NCBI GenBank assembly: GCA_009693865.1
Contig: SHWL01000006.1
Span: 1-64,000, forward strand
Length of the DNA stretch: 64,000 nucleotides
From: Acetobacteraceae bacterium
Lineage (GTDB): Bacteria; Pseudomonadota; Alphaproteobacteria; Acetobacterales; Acetobacteraceae
Direction: 5' to 3'
Made by a program: the position numbers and the translations under genes. Every line of letters begins with the position of its first letter. Position 1 is the stretch's first letter. Below, piece by piece: positions 44,671-53,853 of the stretch. Below the pieces are notes generated by a model, which was not told where the DNA came from, made no database searches, and worked only from the letters and a program-made list of their open reading frames with translations.

Positions 44671-45918
44671 CGCGTGGCGAGCTTCGCGGCTGTTGGCGGC
44701 GTTCTGGCACAGCGGAATGCCCGAATCTTTTACTCCGGTAGCGTCGTATGCTGGACGGGGTCGTGGATTCAGCGGATCGCCACCGATTGGATGGCATGGG
44801 AGCTGACGCATTCGGCGCTGTGGGTCGGTATCATCGCGTTCTGTAGTCTGGTGCCGTCGGTCGTGATCTCCCCCATCGCGGGCGCGGTCGCGGACCGCAT
44901 GGATCGGGTGAAGCTGACCATGGCCTCGCAATACGTGGCGATGGCGCAGTCGGTGATCCTGATCGCGTTGATCCTGACCGGAACGATCCGGATCGAGTTC
45001 ATGGCGCTGTTGTCGTTCTGCAACGGCGCAGCCGAGACCTTCGCCCAGCCGGCGCGGCAATGTCTGCTTCCGGGGCTGGTGCCGCGGCAATATCTGCCCG
45101 GCGCGGTGGCGTTGAACAGCCTGACCTATAACGTCGCGCGGTTCATCGGACCGGCGATCTCGGGGCCTATGATTTATGCCTGGGGCGTGATGCCGTCGAT
45201 CGCGGTCAACGCCGCGGCGTTTTTCTACGCCAGCGTGACGATGACGATGTTGCGGATAAGTCCCGAGATACGCATGGGCTCGCGTGGCGGCGGATCGGTG
45301 CTGCACGACGCGTTGGAGGGGGTTCGTTACGTCACCCGTCATCCCGGCATCGGACCGTTGCTGTTCTTCGCGGCGACCGTCGGTATGACATTGCGCGCGG
45401 TGGGGGAAATGCTGCCGCCCTACGTGTCTGTCTTGTTCGGACACGGCGCCGAGGGGTTGGCGACCCTGGCCAGCACCATGGGCTGCGCGGCGATGGCCGG
45501 TGGATTTCTGGTGGCGATTCGGGGACGCATCGGCGGCCTGACGCGGATCGCGGTCGGCTGCGGCATTCTGCTGGCCATTGGGACCGCCGGATTCGTCGCG
45601 ACGCCGTGGTTTCCCGTGGGTGTGGTTTGCATCGCGGCGATGGGCGCGGCCACCACGATGCATGGCATTTCATGCCAGGCCTTGATGCAGAACGCCGCCG
45701 CACCCGCGATGGTGGGGCGCGTGCTGAGCCTGTGGGGTATGATCACCCGAGCCGCCCCGGCAATGGGCGCGTTGATCTATGGCGCCGCCGCTGAAGTCTT
45801 CGGACTGCAAATTCCCGTGCTGGCCGGCGTGACGATTTGCGCCGCCGTCTGGCTCCGCACCTGGTTACGGTTGAAACGATTGGCTCCCGTGCTGGAGGGG
45901 ACTGGAATGGTGGGCTGA
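44671..45918 (+). CDS. MFS transporter (DHA-type)
   Basis: The product is about 415 aa with twelve hydrophobic helices. 'IATDWMAWELTHSALWVGII', 'AGAVADRMDRVKLTM' (the loop 2 motif) and 'NGAAETFAQPARQCLLPGLV' match the DHA3-type (MacB/enterobactin exporter-like) MFS. GTG 44671 starts eight bases after the lipoprotein stop. It is an inner-membrane exporter of unknown substrate. Confidence 0.85.
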   Translation, partial: RVASFAAVGGVLAQRNARIFYSGSVVCWTGSWIQRIATDWMAWELTHSALWVGIIAFCSLVPSVVISPIAGAVADRMDRVKLTMASQYVAMAQSVILIALILTGTIRIEFMALLSFCNGAAETFAQPARQCLLPGLVPRQYLPGAVALNSLTYNVARFIGPAISGPMIYAWGVMPSIAVNAAAFFYASVTMTMLRISPEIRMGSRGGGSVLHDALEGVRYVTRHPGIGPLLFFAATVGMTLRAVGEMLPPYVSVLFGHGAEGLATLASTMGCAAMAGGFLVAIRGRIGGLTRIAVGCGILLAIGTAGFVATPWFPVGVVCIAAMGAATTMHGISCQALMQNAAAPAMVGRVLSLWGMITRAAPAMGALIYGAAAEVFGLQIPVLAGVTICAAVWLRTWLRLKRLAPVLEGTGMVG

Positions 45919-46059
45919 CTCGCCCGGCCGGTGGGGCTGCCCTTTCGGAAACACGGAGGGAACCAAATACGCCGCCGAAAACGCATTGACCGGGACCGCT
46001 CTGGCCTCGCCCGCGCGTCTGCCGTAAAACCGCCGAAGCCGTTTCACAGGGAGTCCCTC

Positions 46060-46410
46060 ATGGCCACAATCATCCGCACCGAGCCTGGTGCCATTCTGTC
46101 CAAAGCCGTCGAGTATCACGGCTTCGTCTATTTGCCCGGCATCACCTCGCGCGACCAGAAACTGGACATCAAGGGCCAGACGGCCGACGTCCTGGCGCAG
46201 ATCGACGCGATGCTGGAGCATCACGGCACCGACAAAACGCGCCTGTTGCAGGCGATCATCTGGGTGAAGGACATCAAGGACCGGGGGGCGATGAACGAGG
46301 TCTGGACCCCGTGGATCCCGGCCGAAGGCCCGCCGGTCCGCGCCTGCGTCCAGGCCGAGATGGCAACGCCGTCCGTGCTGGTGGAGATCATGGTCACGGC
46401 TTGTAAGTAA
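46060..46410 (+). CDS. RidA-family protein
   Basis: The product is 116 aa. The core reads 'VYLPGITSRDQKLDIKGQTA', then 'LLQAIIWVKDIKDRGAMNEVW' and 'RACVQAEMATPSVLVEIMV', the RidA/YjgF fold. Members hydrolyse reactive enamines from amino acids; the catalytic R appears as RACVQAE. ATG 46060 follows CAGGGAG. Confidence 0.85.
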   Translation: MATIIRTEPGAILSKAVEYHGFVYLPGITSRDQKLDIKGQTADVLAQIDAMLEHHGTDKTRLLQAIIWVKDIKDRGAMNEVWTPWIPAEGPPVRACVQAEMATPSVLVEIMVTACK

Positions 46411-46419
46411 CGGGCAGCG

Positions 46420-46449
46420 CTGACCCTGATCCGGACGGATCGGGGTCAG
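46420..46449 (+). terminator. Hairpin after ridA
   Basis: CTGACCCTGATCC (46420-46432) pairs with GGATCGGGGTCAG (46437-46449) with one mismatch. It lies ten bases after the ridA stop and 60 bases before the end of a convergent gene. There is no T-run, so its strength as a terminator is unclear. Confidence 0.4.
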
Positions 46450-46510
46450 GGGTCACTCGCGGCCATTTCAGATGACCAGTCGCGGTCACTGCCGACCGGT
46501 AGCGGGAGAC

Positions 46511-47812
46511 TCACGCTACCGCGGTCCCTGATGTCTGTCCTGACCGGAGTAAATCCGCCGCTGGCGCGATCCTGACGGTTACCCGCACATAACTCGGCGC
46601 GGCAAGAAATTCAGGCGGGGGATTGCCATTGCGGGCCAGCGCGGCACGGGCGCGAGGGATGCCGGAGCCGAACCGTTGAATGAACCCCAACGCCTTGGCG
46701 GCCTCACCGAGTGTCGGATTGCGGTAATCGGTCACGCCCTCGTCTCCGAACGAGTCGATCGTGACCGCGCCATAAGGGCCGCCCGGACTCATGATCTCCA
46801 CCCGATCGGAGAACCAGGTAAGGCGAACGGGTGCCGCGGTCCCCTCGTAAGTCCGATGAATCACGGCATTACGCGCCAGTTCCTGAAGCGCCACGGTGGG
46901 ATAGGTCGCCTGATTGCGCTGCACCACCCCCGACAAATCAGCCCAGGTTTCTATATTGTGCGCGATGACTTCATCAAGGCGCCGCAGGAGATGGCTGAGC
47001 GGCCCATCGATTTCTTTGTGATTTTGCACGATGTCACCGATCTCGGCGCCCGGGTAGCGAACGAACTGGATATAGGCGCCCGGCAGCCAGGCCCGCGGGC
47101 TCTTACCGCAAATCAATAAACCGGCGGCGGTCGGCCTTCCATCTGGCGCCAGGATGCGGAGCGCGCGCAATTGGTCCGTGATCTCCCGGCCATTTTCGGC
47201 CAGGACGTCCGGAGGCACGACTGCCGGTAAATATTCCTCCTGGAATCTTGGCAGATTCAAATCGCTCAGCGAGGTTCCGGCCACCGGTTGCTGGTCGAAC
47301 GGCAGGTTCCCCCAACGGCGTTTTTCGGTAAGCCGGCGTTCCTCCTCGGCCGTCGCGTAGCCGCGTAGCGGGCCGATCCGTACACAGACACGACCTTGGT
47401 ATTTCAATGGCGGGTTGTCCGACGGTTCGACCTCGACAATCGCCATCGCGCATCCATCAAGCACGTGCTTACGGACGTGCATCGCCGGAAATGGCGTGAT
47501 GGTTCCATCCGACCGGAAGCCGGCGAGGATTTGGACCAGCCGTTCGTCGATATCGATGTTCGCGCAATCGCCGTTGTCCCGCGCGCCGACGAACAGCACT
47601 CCTGTCCGCCACCGTCCCGGCATGTCGTTGGCGAAGGCGCAAATCGCCTGTCCGAACTTGTTTGTGTCCGTAGGGCTCAACGTCCGCTCGACATGGTCGG
47701 CTTCAAAGTCGCGCAAATATTGACGAAGTTCGTCGTCCGACAGCATCCAAGGGCTCCAGCCGGTTGTCACCGGGGTCGCGGTGGCCTGGCAGCCAGCGTC
47801 TGATACGGTCAT
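46511..47812 (-). CDS. AlbA_2-domain ATP-binding regulator
   Basis: The product is 433 aa. An N-terminal AlbA_2-type domain (about 30-165) carries 'FGQAICAFANDMPGRWRTGV' and LFVGARDNG, and the C-terminal half has ELARNAVIHRTYEG (the HATPase-like N box) and 'QRFGSGIPRARAAL'. Proteins of this type are DNA-binding or stress-related helicase-like regulators. The substrate is unknown. It is divergent from the rhodanese gene. Confidence 0.7.
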   Translation of the reverse strand: MTVSDAGCQATATPVTTGWSPWMLSDDELRQYLRDFEADHVERTLSPTDTNKFGQAICAFANDMPGRWRTGVLFVGARDNGDCANIDIDERLVQILAGFRSDGTITPFPAMHVRKHVLDGCAMAIVEVEPSDNPPLKYQGRVCVRIGPLRGYATAEEERRLTEKRRWGNLPFDQQPVAGTSLSDLNLPRFQEEYLPAVVPPDVLAENGREITDQLRALRILAPDGRPTAAGLLICGKSPRAWLPGAYIQFVRYPGAEIGDIVQNHKEIDGPLSHLLRRLDEVIAHNIETWADLSGVVQRNQATYPTVALQELARNAVIHRTYEGTAAPVRLTWFSDRVEIMSPGGPYGAVTIDSFGDEGVTDYRNPTLGEAAKALGFIQRFGSGIPRARAALARNGNPPPEFLAAPSYVRVTVRIAPAADLLRSGQTSGTAVA

Positions 47813-47839
47813 CCCCTATCTGATATCGGAGATCTTTCC

Positions 47840-48205
47840 ATGACCACGTTCCTGTCACGCCTCTTGAGGCGGCCCGGATCGTCCGCCGCCACCTGGATCG
47901 AGATCGACGACCTGCGCCGCCACCTCGACGCCAACGAGCCCGCCGTTCCGATCGACGTGCGCCAGCCTGAGGAGTTCACCGCCCCGCCCGGCCATTTACC
48001 GGGTGCCATCAACGTGCCGCTCGCCGAACTGTCCGGCCGCATCGCGGAGGTGTCCGCCCACCAAAAACCGATCGTCCTGGTCTGCAAAACCGATCGCCGC
48101 TCCGCCAGAGTCGCGGAGATCCTGATCGCCGCCGGCGTACCCGATGTCTCGATTCTGCGAGGCGGCACCGACGGCTGGCACGAGCGGGGATTGCCGCTGG
48201 ACTGA
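47840..48205 (+). CDS. Rhodanese-like protein
   Basis: The product is 121 aa. The rhodanese domain has 'DVRQPEEFTAPPGHLPGAIN' and the active-site C82 in CKTDRRS. It moves a sulfane sulfur, for example from thiosulfate. The gene is short and starts ATG 47840. Confidence 0.88.
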   Translation: MTTFLSRLLRRPGSSAATWIEIDDLRRHLDANEPAVPIDVRQPEEFTAPPGHLPGAINVPLAELSGRIAEVSAHQKPIVLVCKTDRRSARVAEILIAAGVPDVSILRGGTDGWHERGLPLD

Positions 48206-48214
48206 CCGGAACCC

Positions 48215-49873
48215 TTATCCGTCCAGGCGCAGCCGGCTCGAAAGCAACTCCCCGTGACCGCGCAACACGGGATACGCCGCCGCCGCGACCAGATGCGCGT
48301 TTACTTGTTTAATATCGCGCAGCACATCTAATTGCAGGGCGCTCGCCTCACTCAGCGCCGTTCCACCGGCGCGTAACCGGGCGAAGTGCGCCTGCGTGGC
48401 CTCCGTCTCCATATCTCGAAAGGTTTCCTTTTCCGCCGCCAGGACCCGCGCCGCCGCGAGATCGTCCGACATGAACACCGAAGCCGCCGTATGCAGGTTT
48501 CCGGTCAACCGGTTCAGCGCGGACGTCAGCTCCGCCTGGTCCTTCGCGGCGAACGCCAGCCCGCGCTTCAGGCGCTTCGAGGCGAACCCCATCAGGTTCT
48601 TTTCCACGATGTCGCCGGCGTATTCCAGATTATGCACGAATGTCAAGATATCTTCAACCCGCTGGTGGTCCGCGTCCGTCATCGCATCGGTATCGAGCGC
48701 GCCCAGATAGGCCTTGATCGCGATGTTGAGCCGGTCCAGCACATCGTCCATGCGTTTTGTTTGCGCGATTTGCTTGCGATCACCGTTCTCGAACGCGTCG
48801 CGCGCGCTTTGCAGCATGGCGTCGAGCACATCGACCAGGCGTAGCGCCTCGCGCGCCGCGGCGCCGATCGCGACCGAGGGAACACCGGTGCTGCCCCGAC
48901 GCAGGTAAACCGGCTCTCCGGGATCGTCGGCGTCGATACGGTTGGGAAACCAGCGGCGCAGCAATGCCGCGTACGGGGTCAGTAACGGCAGGAACACGGC
49001 CGCCAGGATCAGGTTAAATCCGGTGTGGAAGCCGGCGACCGCTCGGGCGTTGTCCGGCACCACGGTGACCAGCCACGGCCCAATGACCGGCAACGCCGCC
49101 AGCGCCACCGCGCAGCCCAGGACGCGATTGAGCAAATTCCCCACGGCCACGCGCCGGGCCACCGGGTTGGTGCCGCTGACACCCTCAAGCAGCGGATTGA
49201 TCGCGGTTCCCAGGTTCGCGCCCAGAACCATGGCGAAGGCGGCGTGAGGCGGAATGACACCCTTCGATGCGAAAGACACGATCAACAACACAATCGCGAC
49301 GCTGGAATGCGCCGCCCAGGTCGCGAGCGCCGCGAGCAGTACGCCAAGAACCGGCTCCGTCGCGATGACGCCCATTGCTAACCTGAGACCTGGCACGTCC
49401 TCGTACGGGGTGATGAAATCCAGTAACTGATGCAACGACAGCAGCATCAGACCCAGTCCGATGACGGCGCGGCCCAGATCGCGCGTGCGGGTCGCGCCGC
49501 CGCGGTGGAACATGACGAAGCCGATCAGAAACAGACAGGGTGTCAGTCCGGCGACGTCAACGGACAATACCTGCACGATGAGCGTGGTTCCGACATTGGC
49601 GCCAAGCATGACGGCCAGGGCCGGGACCAGGTCCACCAGCCCGCCCGCCGCGAACCCGGTCAACATGAGGCCGGTCGCCGTGCTGCTTTGCAGGATCGCC
49701 GTGACCCCGGCGCCCGCGATGAACGCCCGCAACCGGTCCCGCAGCGCATCCGCGAGGACCAACCCCAGCTTTGGGCCGAATGCGCGCTGGATCCCGGTCT
49801 GCACCATCCGGACGCCCCACAGCAACAACGCGATGGTGCCCGCGAGATCGATCAACGTCAGAGGAAAGTTCAT
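48215..49873 (-). CDS. Na/Pi-cotransporter family protein with PhoU-like tail
   Basis: The product is 552 aa. The first 310 residues hold two repeats with ILQSSTATGLM and AHSSVAIVLL, the QSS signature of Na-dependent phosphate transporters. Residues 355-540 are a PhoU-like helical domain. It imports or exports phosphate across the inner membrane. The start ATG 49873 has GGAGGGG upstream; a TTG at 49879 is less likely. Confidence 0.88.
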   Translation of the reverse strand: MNFPLTLIDLAGTIALLLWGVRMVQTGIQRAFGPKLGLVLADALRDRLRAFIAGAGVTAILQSSTATGLMLTGFAAGGLVDLVPALAVMLGANVGTTLIVQVLSVDVAGLTPCLFLIGFVMFHRGGATRTRDLGRAVIGLGLMLLSLHQLLDFITPYEDVPGLRLAMGVIATEPVLGVLLAALATWAAHSSVAIVLLIVSFASKGVIPPHAAFAMVLGANLGTAINPLLEGVSGTNPVARRVAVGNLLNRVLGCAVALAALPVIGPWLVTVVPDNARAVAGFHTGFNLILAAVFLPLLTPYAALLRRWFPNRIDADDPGEPVYLRRGSTGVPSVAIGAAAREALRLVDVLDAMLQSARDAFENGDRKQIAQTKRMDDVLDRLNIAIKAYLGALDTDAMTDADHQRVEDILTFVHNLEYAGDIVEKNLMGFASKRLKRGLAFAAKDQAELTSALNRLTGNLHTAASVFMSDDLAAARVLAAEKETFRDMETEATQAHFARLRAGGTALSEASALQLDVLRDIKQVNAHLVAAAAYPVLRGHGELLSSRLRLDG

Positions 49874-49913
49874 CGGCAACCCCTCCGATCAATGGGACGC
49901 CACGCGTCGGAAT

Positions 49914-50909
49914 TCAGCCCAGAGCCCGCGCCATCATCGCTTTCAGGTTTCCCTCCGGCCGAGCGCCGTAATGCCCGATCACCTCGGCCGCCGCGACACT
50001 GCCCATCCGGCCGCAGACAGCCAGCGGTCTTCCCGCCGTCCAGCCCGCGAGAAACCCGGCGGCGTAGGCATCGCCCGCGCCTGTTGTATCCACGACCTTC
50101 ACCTTTTCGGCCGCGATCGTCACGGTATCGGTGCCGCGCAGGATCACGCTGCCGGCCTCGGATCGCGTCAACGCCGCCAGAGCGACGTCCGCCCGTGCCG
50201 CCTCGGCGGCTTCCTCGAAGGTGTTCTTCTCGTAGAGGCTGGTGATTTCCGTCTCGTTGGCGAACAGAATATCGACATGGCCCGCCACCAGATCGCGAAA
50301 CGCCGCGCGATGCCGGCCAACGCAGAACGCGTCCGACAGAGACAATGCCACCTGCCGGCCCGCCCGATGCGCCGCCGCCGCCGCGCGCCGGAATGCCGCC
50401 TGCGCGGGCGGGGGATCGAACAAATACCCTTCCAGGTATGTCACGGACGCGGCGGCGGCGATGTCCTCGTCGACATCCGCCTCCCCGAAGGTCACGCAGG
50501 CGCCGAGATAGGTGTTCATGGTCCGCTGACCGTCCGGTGTGACCAGGATCAGACACCGCGCGGTTGGCGCGCCACCGGTCAGCGGGGGCGAGGGAAAGTG
50601 CACGCCCAGAGCGCGGATATCGTGCGCGAACACAGCGCCCAGTTGATCGTCCGCGACCTTGCCCAGATAAGCGACGCGCGCGCCCAGGACGGCCGCGACG
50701 GCGCAGGTGTTGCCGGCCGAGCCGCCACTGCTTTCGGTGCCGGGCGGCATCGCGGCGTACAACGCCTCGGCCGCCGCCGAGTCCACCAGGATCATCGCGC
50801 CCTTATGCATATTGTGCCGCGATAAGAACGTATCCTCGACCCGTGTCACCACGTCGACCATCGCGTTGCCGATGCCGAGAATATCGAAACGAACGTCTGT
50901 CACACTCAC
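49914..50909 (-). CDS. Adenosine kinase, PfkB family
   Basis: The product is 331 aa. The N-terminal 'ILGIGNAMVDVVTRVED' and SSGGSAGNTCAVAAVLG, and the C-terminal ATP site DTTGAGDAYAAGFLAG (about 275) match the ribokinase family; overall shape is of adenosine kinases. It phosphorylates adenosine or a related sugar. GTG 50909 has AAGGAACA upstream. Confidence 0.85.
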   Translation of the reverse strand: MSVTDVRFDILGIGNAMVDVVTRVEDTFLSRHNMHKGAMILVDSAAAEALYAAMPPGTESSGGSAGNTCAVAAVLGARVAYLGKVADDQLGAVFAHDIRALGVHFPSPPLTGGAPTARCLILVTPDGQRTMNTYLGACVTFGEADVDEDIAAAASVTYLEGYLFDPPPAQAAFRRAAAAAHRAGRQVALSLSDAFCVGRHRAAFRDLVAGHVDILFANETEITSLYEKNTFEEAAEAARADVALAALTRSEAGSVILRGTDTVTIAAEKVKVVDTTGAGDAYAAGFLAGWTAGRPLAVCGRMGSVAAAEVIGHYGARPEGNLKAMMARALG

Positions 50910-51023
50910 TGTTCCTTCATATATCGAACGTTATGCCGCCCCGCTTCCCGATGAGGTCCGGGCGGGCCAATTCCCCTGGGCGACGGCCAATTATTACCGC
51001 GCCAATGTGGCCTATTGTCCTTC

Positions 51024-51172
51024 CGTCATGGCCCGGCTCGTCCGCATAGGCATCAGGATAAGTGCCGGCTGGAGACGGATATTCTCTTTTCACCGTCATG
51101 GCCCGGCTCGTCCGGGCCACCCGTTGTGGCACCGTGCTGAAATGGGTGGCCCGGACGAGCCGGGCCATGACG
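51024..51172. repeat. Compound CGTCAT repeat with module
   Basis: One CGTCATGGCCCGGCTCGTCC arm starts at 51024. Next comes the module GCATAGGCATCAGGATAA...GGAGACGGATATTCTCTTTT (about 51045-51090), nearly identical to that at 13,329-13,373. A full palindrome follows: 51094-51122 and 51144-51172 are a perfect 29-bp inverted repeat. From 50,910 to 51,219 there is no gene. Confidence 0.8.
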
Positions 51173-51219
51173 CGAAGATGGTCGCGTGCCAGTCGATTAG
51201 GTAATAATTGGGGGTCGCC

Positions 51220-52398
51220 TCATCTCCCCTTCGGTGGCCGCGCGCGGATCGCGGCTTCGTTGACCTCCACACCCCAACCCGGGCCGGTGGGCACGATCAG
51301 GTCACCATCCTCGATCTTCGGCGGGTTGACGAAGAACTCGTCCCGCCAGGACACGCTGTCGATATCGATCTCCATCACCCGGAAGTTCGGGATCACCGCG
51401 CAGAAATGCGCCGACACCGCCGAGCACAAATGCCCGTAATAATTATGCGGCGCGCAGTTCACTTCGTACGCCTCCGCCATCGACGCGATTTTGATCGACT
51501 CAAGGAAGCCATTCCAGATCACGTCGATAATCGCGACATCCGCGGCATAGGCGTCGAAGAACGGCCGGAACGCGCGCCGCCCGGTCACCGACTCCAGCGA
51601 CGCGATCGGACAAGGCGCCTGACGCCGGATCAGCGCCAGCGATTGAGGATCCCACGTGTCGATTTCCAGCCAGGTCATGTCGTATGGCGCGACCGCCTTG
51701 GCGACCTGCAAAAACCCTTCGGTCTTGAAGTGGTAATTCACGTCCAGATGCAGACCCATGTCAGGTCCGGCGCCCGAGCGGAACGCGGCCAGCGTGTCGC
51801 GCACCGCCTGCAACGTCTTGCGGTCGGCGTTCAGCGCGGGATGGCCAGGCGTGCGCCCAAAGCCCGGACCGAAGCTGACCAGCTTGCCGTTTTCATAAGG
51901 CATGATATTGGTTTTGAGACCCTTAAAGCCGCGTGCTTTCACCTCGGCGCCAAGCGCCGCCACGTCGTCGTAATTCTTCAACGCCGGCACGCCGACCAGC
52001 TCATGATTGCGCACCCGGTACGTCCCGCAATGCGACCAATACACCGGAATCCGTTCCCGCACCGGCCCGCCGAACAGCTCATACACCGGCACACCCAGCG
52101 CCTTGCCCTTGATGTCGAGCAACGCATTCTCGATCGCCGCGATCGCCCGCTGGTTGACCCCGTTCGGCGCCTGCACCTGCTTCACGTAAAGCAGCGAGGC
52201 AATCGCCTGAACCGGTCGAGGATCGGTCCCAATCAGCCCCTCCGCCATGCCATGAATGACGGCGGACAGGCCGCGGCTGCCATCGGCCTCGGTGTATTCC
52301 GACCAGCCCACCAGCCCGTCGTCGGTGGTCACCTTCAGGAACGAAAACGTGCGCCAGCCGGCGTCGCAATGCAGATCCTCGACCTTGGCGATCTTCAT
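51220..52398 (-). CDS. Mandelate racemase/muconate lactonizing enzyme family protein
   Basis: The product is 392 aa. The enolase-superfamily barrel carries GLKTN (K about 165), LHLDVN (D about 213), LEID (E about 239), IASLES (E about 264) and CAPHNYYG (H about 314), which form the metal and base sites. It removes an alpha proton from a carboxylate; substrate unknown. ATG 52398 is chosen, with a GGGAGACGTT leader. Confidence 0.88.
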   Translation of the reverse strand: MKIAKVEDLHCDAGWRTFSFLKVTTDDGLVGWSEYTEADGSRGLSAVIHGMAEGLIGTDPRPVQAIASLLYVKQVQAPNGVNQRAIAAIENALLDIKGKALGVPVYELFGGPVRERIPVYWSHCGTYRVRNHELVGVPALKNYDDVAALGAEVKARGFKGLKTNIMPYENGKLVSFGPGFGRTPGHPALNADRKTLQAVRDTLAAFRSGAGPDMGLHLDVNYHFKTEGFLQVAKAVAPYDMTWLEIDTWDPQSLALIRRQAPCPIASLESVTGRRAFRPFFDAYAADVAIIDVIWNGFLESIKIASMAEAYEVNCAPHNYYGHLCSAVSAHFCAVIPNFRVMEIDIDSVSWRDEFFVNPPKIEDGDLIVPTGPGWGVEVNEAAIRARPPKGR

Positions 52399-52479
52399 AC
52401 AACGTCTCCCTCTCTCATGCCGTCCGGTTAGCACCATCCGACCCTGGGCAACAGACACGGGCGTGTTACAGACAGCGCC

Positions 52480-53187
52480 ATGATCCCGTTATTCCTGCCC
52501 ATGAGCCGCGCGTTGTCGCAACTCACCGATCCCGCGCTGTTCGGCGTCGTCTGGCGCAGCGTGCTGTTTTCCGCGCTGTTGTTCGCGGCGATCCACGCGG
52601 GCATGATCGGCGCCGTGCACCACCTGGCCGCCGGGCACGGCGTTCTGGCCTGGGTTCTGCACGCGCTCGGATCCATCGCGGCCGCGCTGTTGGCCTTGTG
52701 GCTGTTCCTGCCGTTCGCCGCGATCATCGGCTCGCTTTACATCGAACGGATCGCCCGCGCCGTCGAACGCCGCTTCTATCCCGAGCTACCCCCGCCCACC
52801 GCCGCGCCCCTCCTGGATCAGGTCTGGGACAGCATCGCCGTCGGCCTACGCGTCCTCGGCCTGAGCGTTCTGGCGTTGCTGCTGACGATCTTCCTGCCCG
52901 GCATCGGCCTCCCCATCGGTTGGGCCATCGCCGCCTGGGCGATCGGCCGAGGCCTTTTCGTCGCCGTGGCAATGCGCCGCATGAGCCGGTGGGAAGCCGA
53001 GGCCCTGTATCGCACCCTCCGCCCAGCGGCGCTGGCGCAAGGCGGCGTGATGGCCGCGGCGGCGTATTTTCCGCTGCTGAACTTGTTGATCCCCGTGGCC
53101 GGCACCGCCGCGATGGTGCATGTCCTGGACCTGGCTCTGACGCGAGGTGGCACGCCAATTCGAACCCACGACCTGGATCGGCGTTGA
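52480..53187 (+). CDS. EI24-domain membrane protein (CysZ-like)
   Basis: The product is 235 aa with four to five hydrophobic segments, including 'LGSIAAALLALWLFLPFAAI', a PFAAIIGSLYIERIARAVE block and a C-terminal 'LLNLLIPVAGTAAMVHVLDL'. This matches EI24/CysZ proteins; CysZ carries sulfate. The substrate here is unknown. It faces the enolase-family gene on the other strand. Confidence 0.8.
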   Translation: MIPLFLPMSRALSQLTDPALFGVVWRSVLFSALLFAAIHAGMIGAVHHLAAGHGVLAWVLHALGSIAAALLALWLFLPFAAIIGSLYIERIARAVERRFYPELPPPTAAPLLDQVWDSIAVGLRVLGLSVLALLLTIFLPGIGLPIGWAIAAWAIGRGLFVAVAMRRMSRWEAEALYRTLRPAALAQGGVMAAAAYFPLLNLLIPVAGTAAMVHVLDLALTRGGTPIRTHDLDRR

Positions 53188-53322
53188 CGCGGAAACGGTT
53201 TTCGCGGAATGCAGCGATAGGCTTCGCGGTCTCCACACGATCATTTTGCCATTGACATACGTCCTATTATAAGAATAAATAATTATCGCGACGGCATACC
53301 ACTCCAGGAAATCCGCATTCCC

Positions 53323-53853
53323 ATGACAATTCTACACTGGCCCGGTACCATGAAACCACGCCACCCCGGCAAGACCCGCAAGCTCATCGTTGATCCGCTT
53401 CCCTGGGAAGTGCTTCACACGCTGGTCTCCGGCCTTCCGGGTCCGATGAACGAAACCGACGCCGAGCGCGCCACCCGTTTCGACGCGCAGATGGCCAAGG
53501 TCGTGTCCTACAACCCCCGCAATGGCCCCGAAGCGATGGTGGCCGTCCAATGCGTGATCATGCGCCTGATGGCCGAGGACTGCCATCGCGACGCCGCTCG
53601 CCCAGACATTGCGTTGAGCCTGAAGAACGCACATTTACGGACTGCGCGGGAGTGCGAAAAACTGCTCGCGGACCAGAAGAGATTGCTGGCGCAATGGCAA
53701 CGCTCGCCACTTCGTAAGATCGAACCCACCGCGGTCGCCAATCTGGGGCTGGCACAGTCGCTGATCCCAGACCCCGACGACCCCGATTTCGCCGAGGAAG
53801 CCTACAGCGCCATTATCGTGCCCCTGCATCCCGCCCCGAAGATGCTGCAATAG
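53323..53853 (+). CDS. Hypothetical protein
   Basis: The product is 176 aa, not recognised. It is a mostly helical cytoplasmic-looking protein with '[20 protein letters not shown]' and a charged middle. The last 41 bases overlap the end of the convergent gene at 53813. Confidence 0.6.
   Translation: MTILHWPGTMKPRHPGKTRKLIVDPLPWEVLHTLVSGLPGPMNETDAERATRFDAQMAKVVSYNPRNGPEAMVAVQCVIMRLMAEDCHRDAARPDIALSLKNAHLRTARECEKLLADQKRLLAQWQRSPLRKIEPTAVANLGLAQSLIPDPDDPDFAEEAYSAIIVPLHPAPKMLQ

Noticed and set aside
46420-46449. Riboswitch or sRNA at the hairpin after ridA
   Set aside because: It is a single simple hairpin without conserved elements; a weak terminator is enough to explain it.
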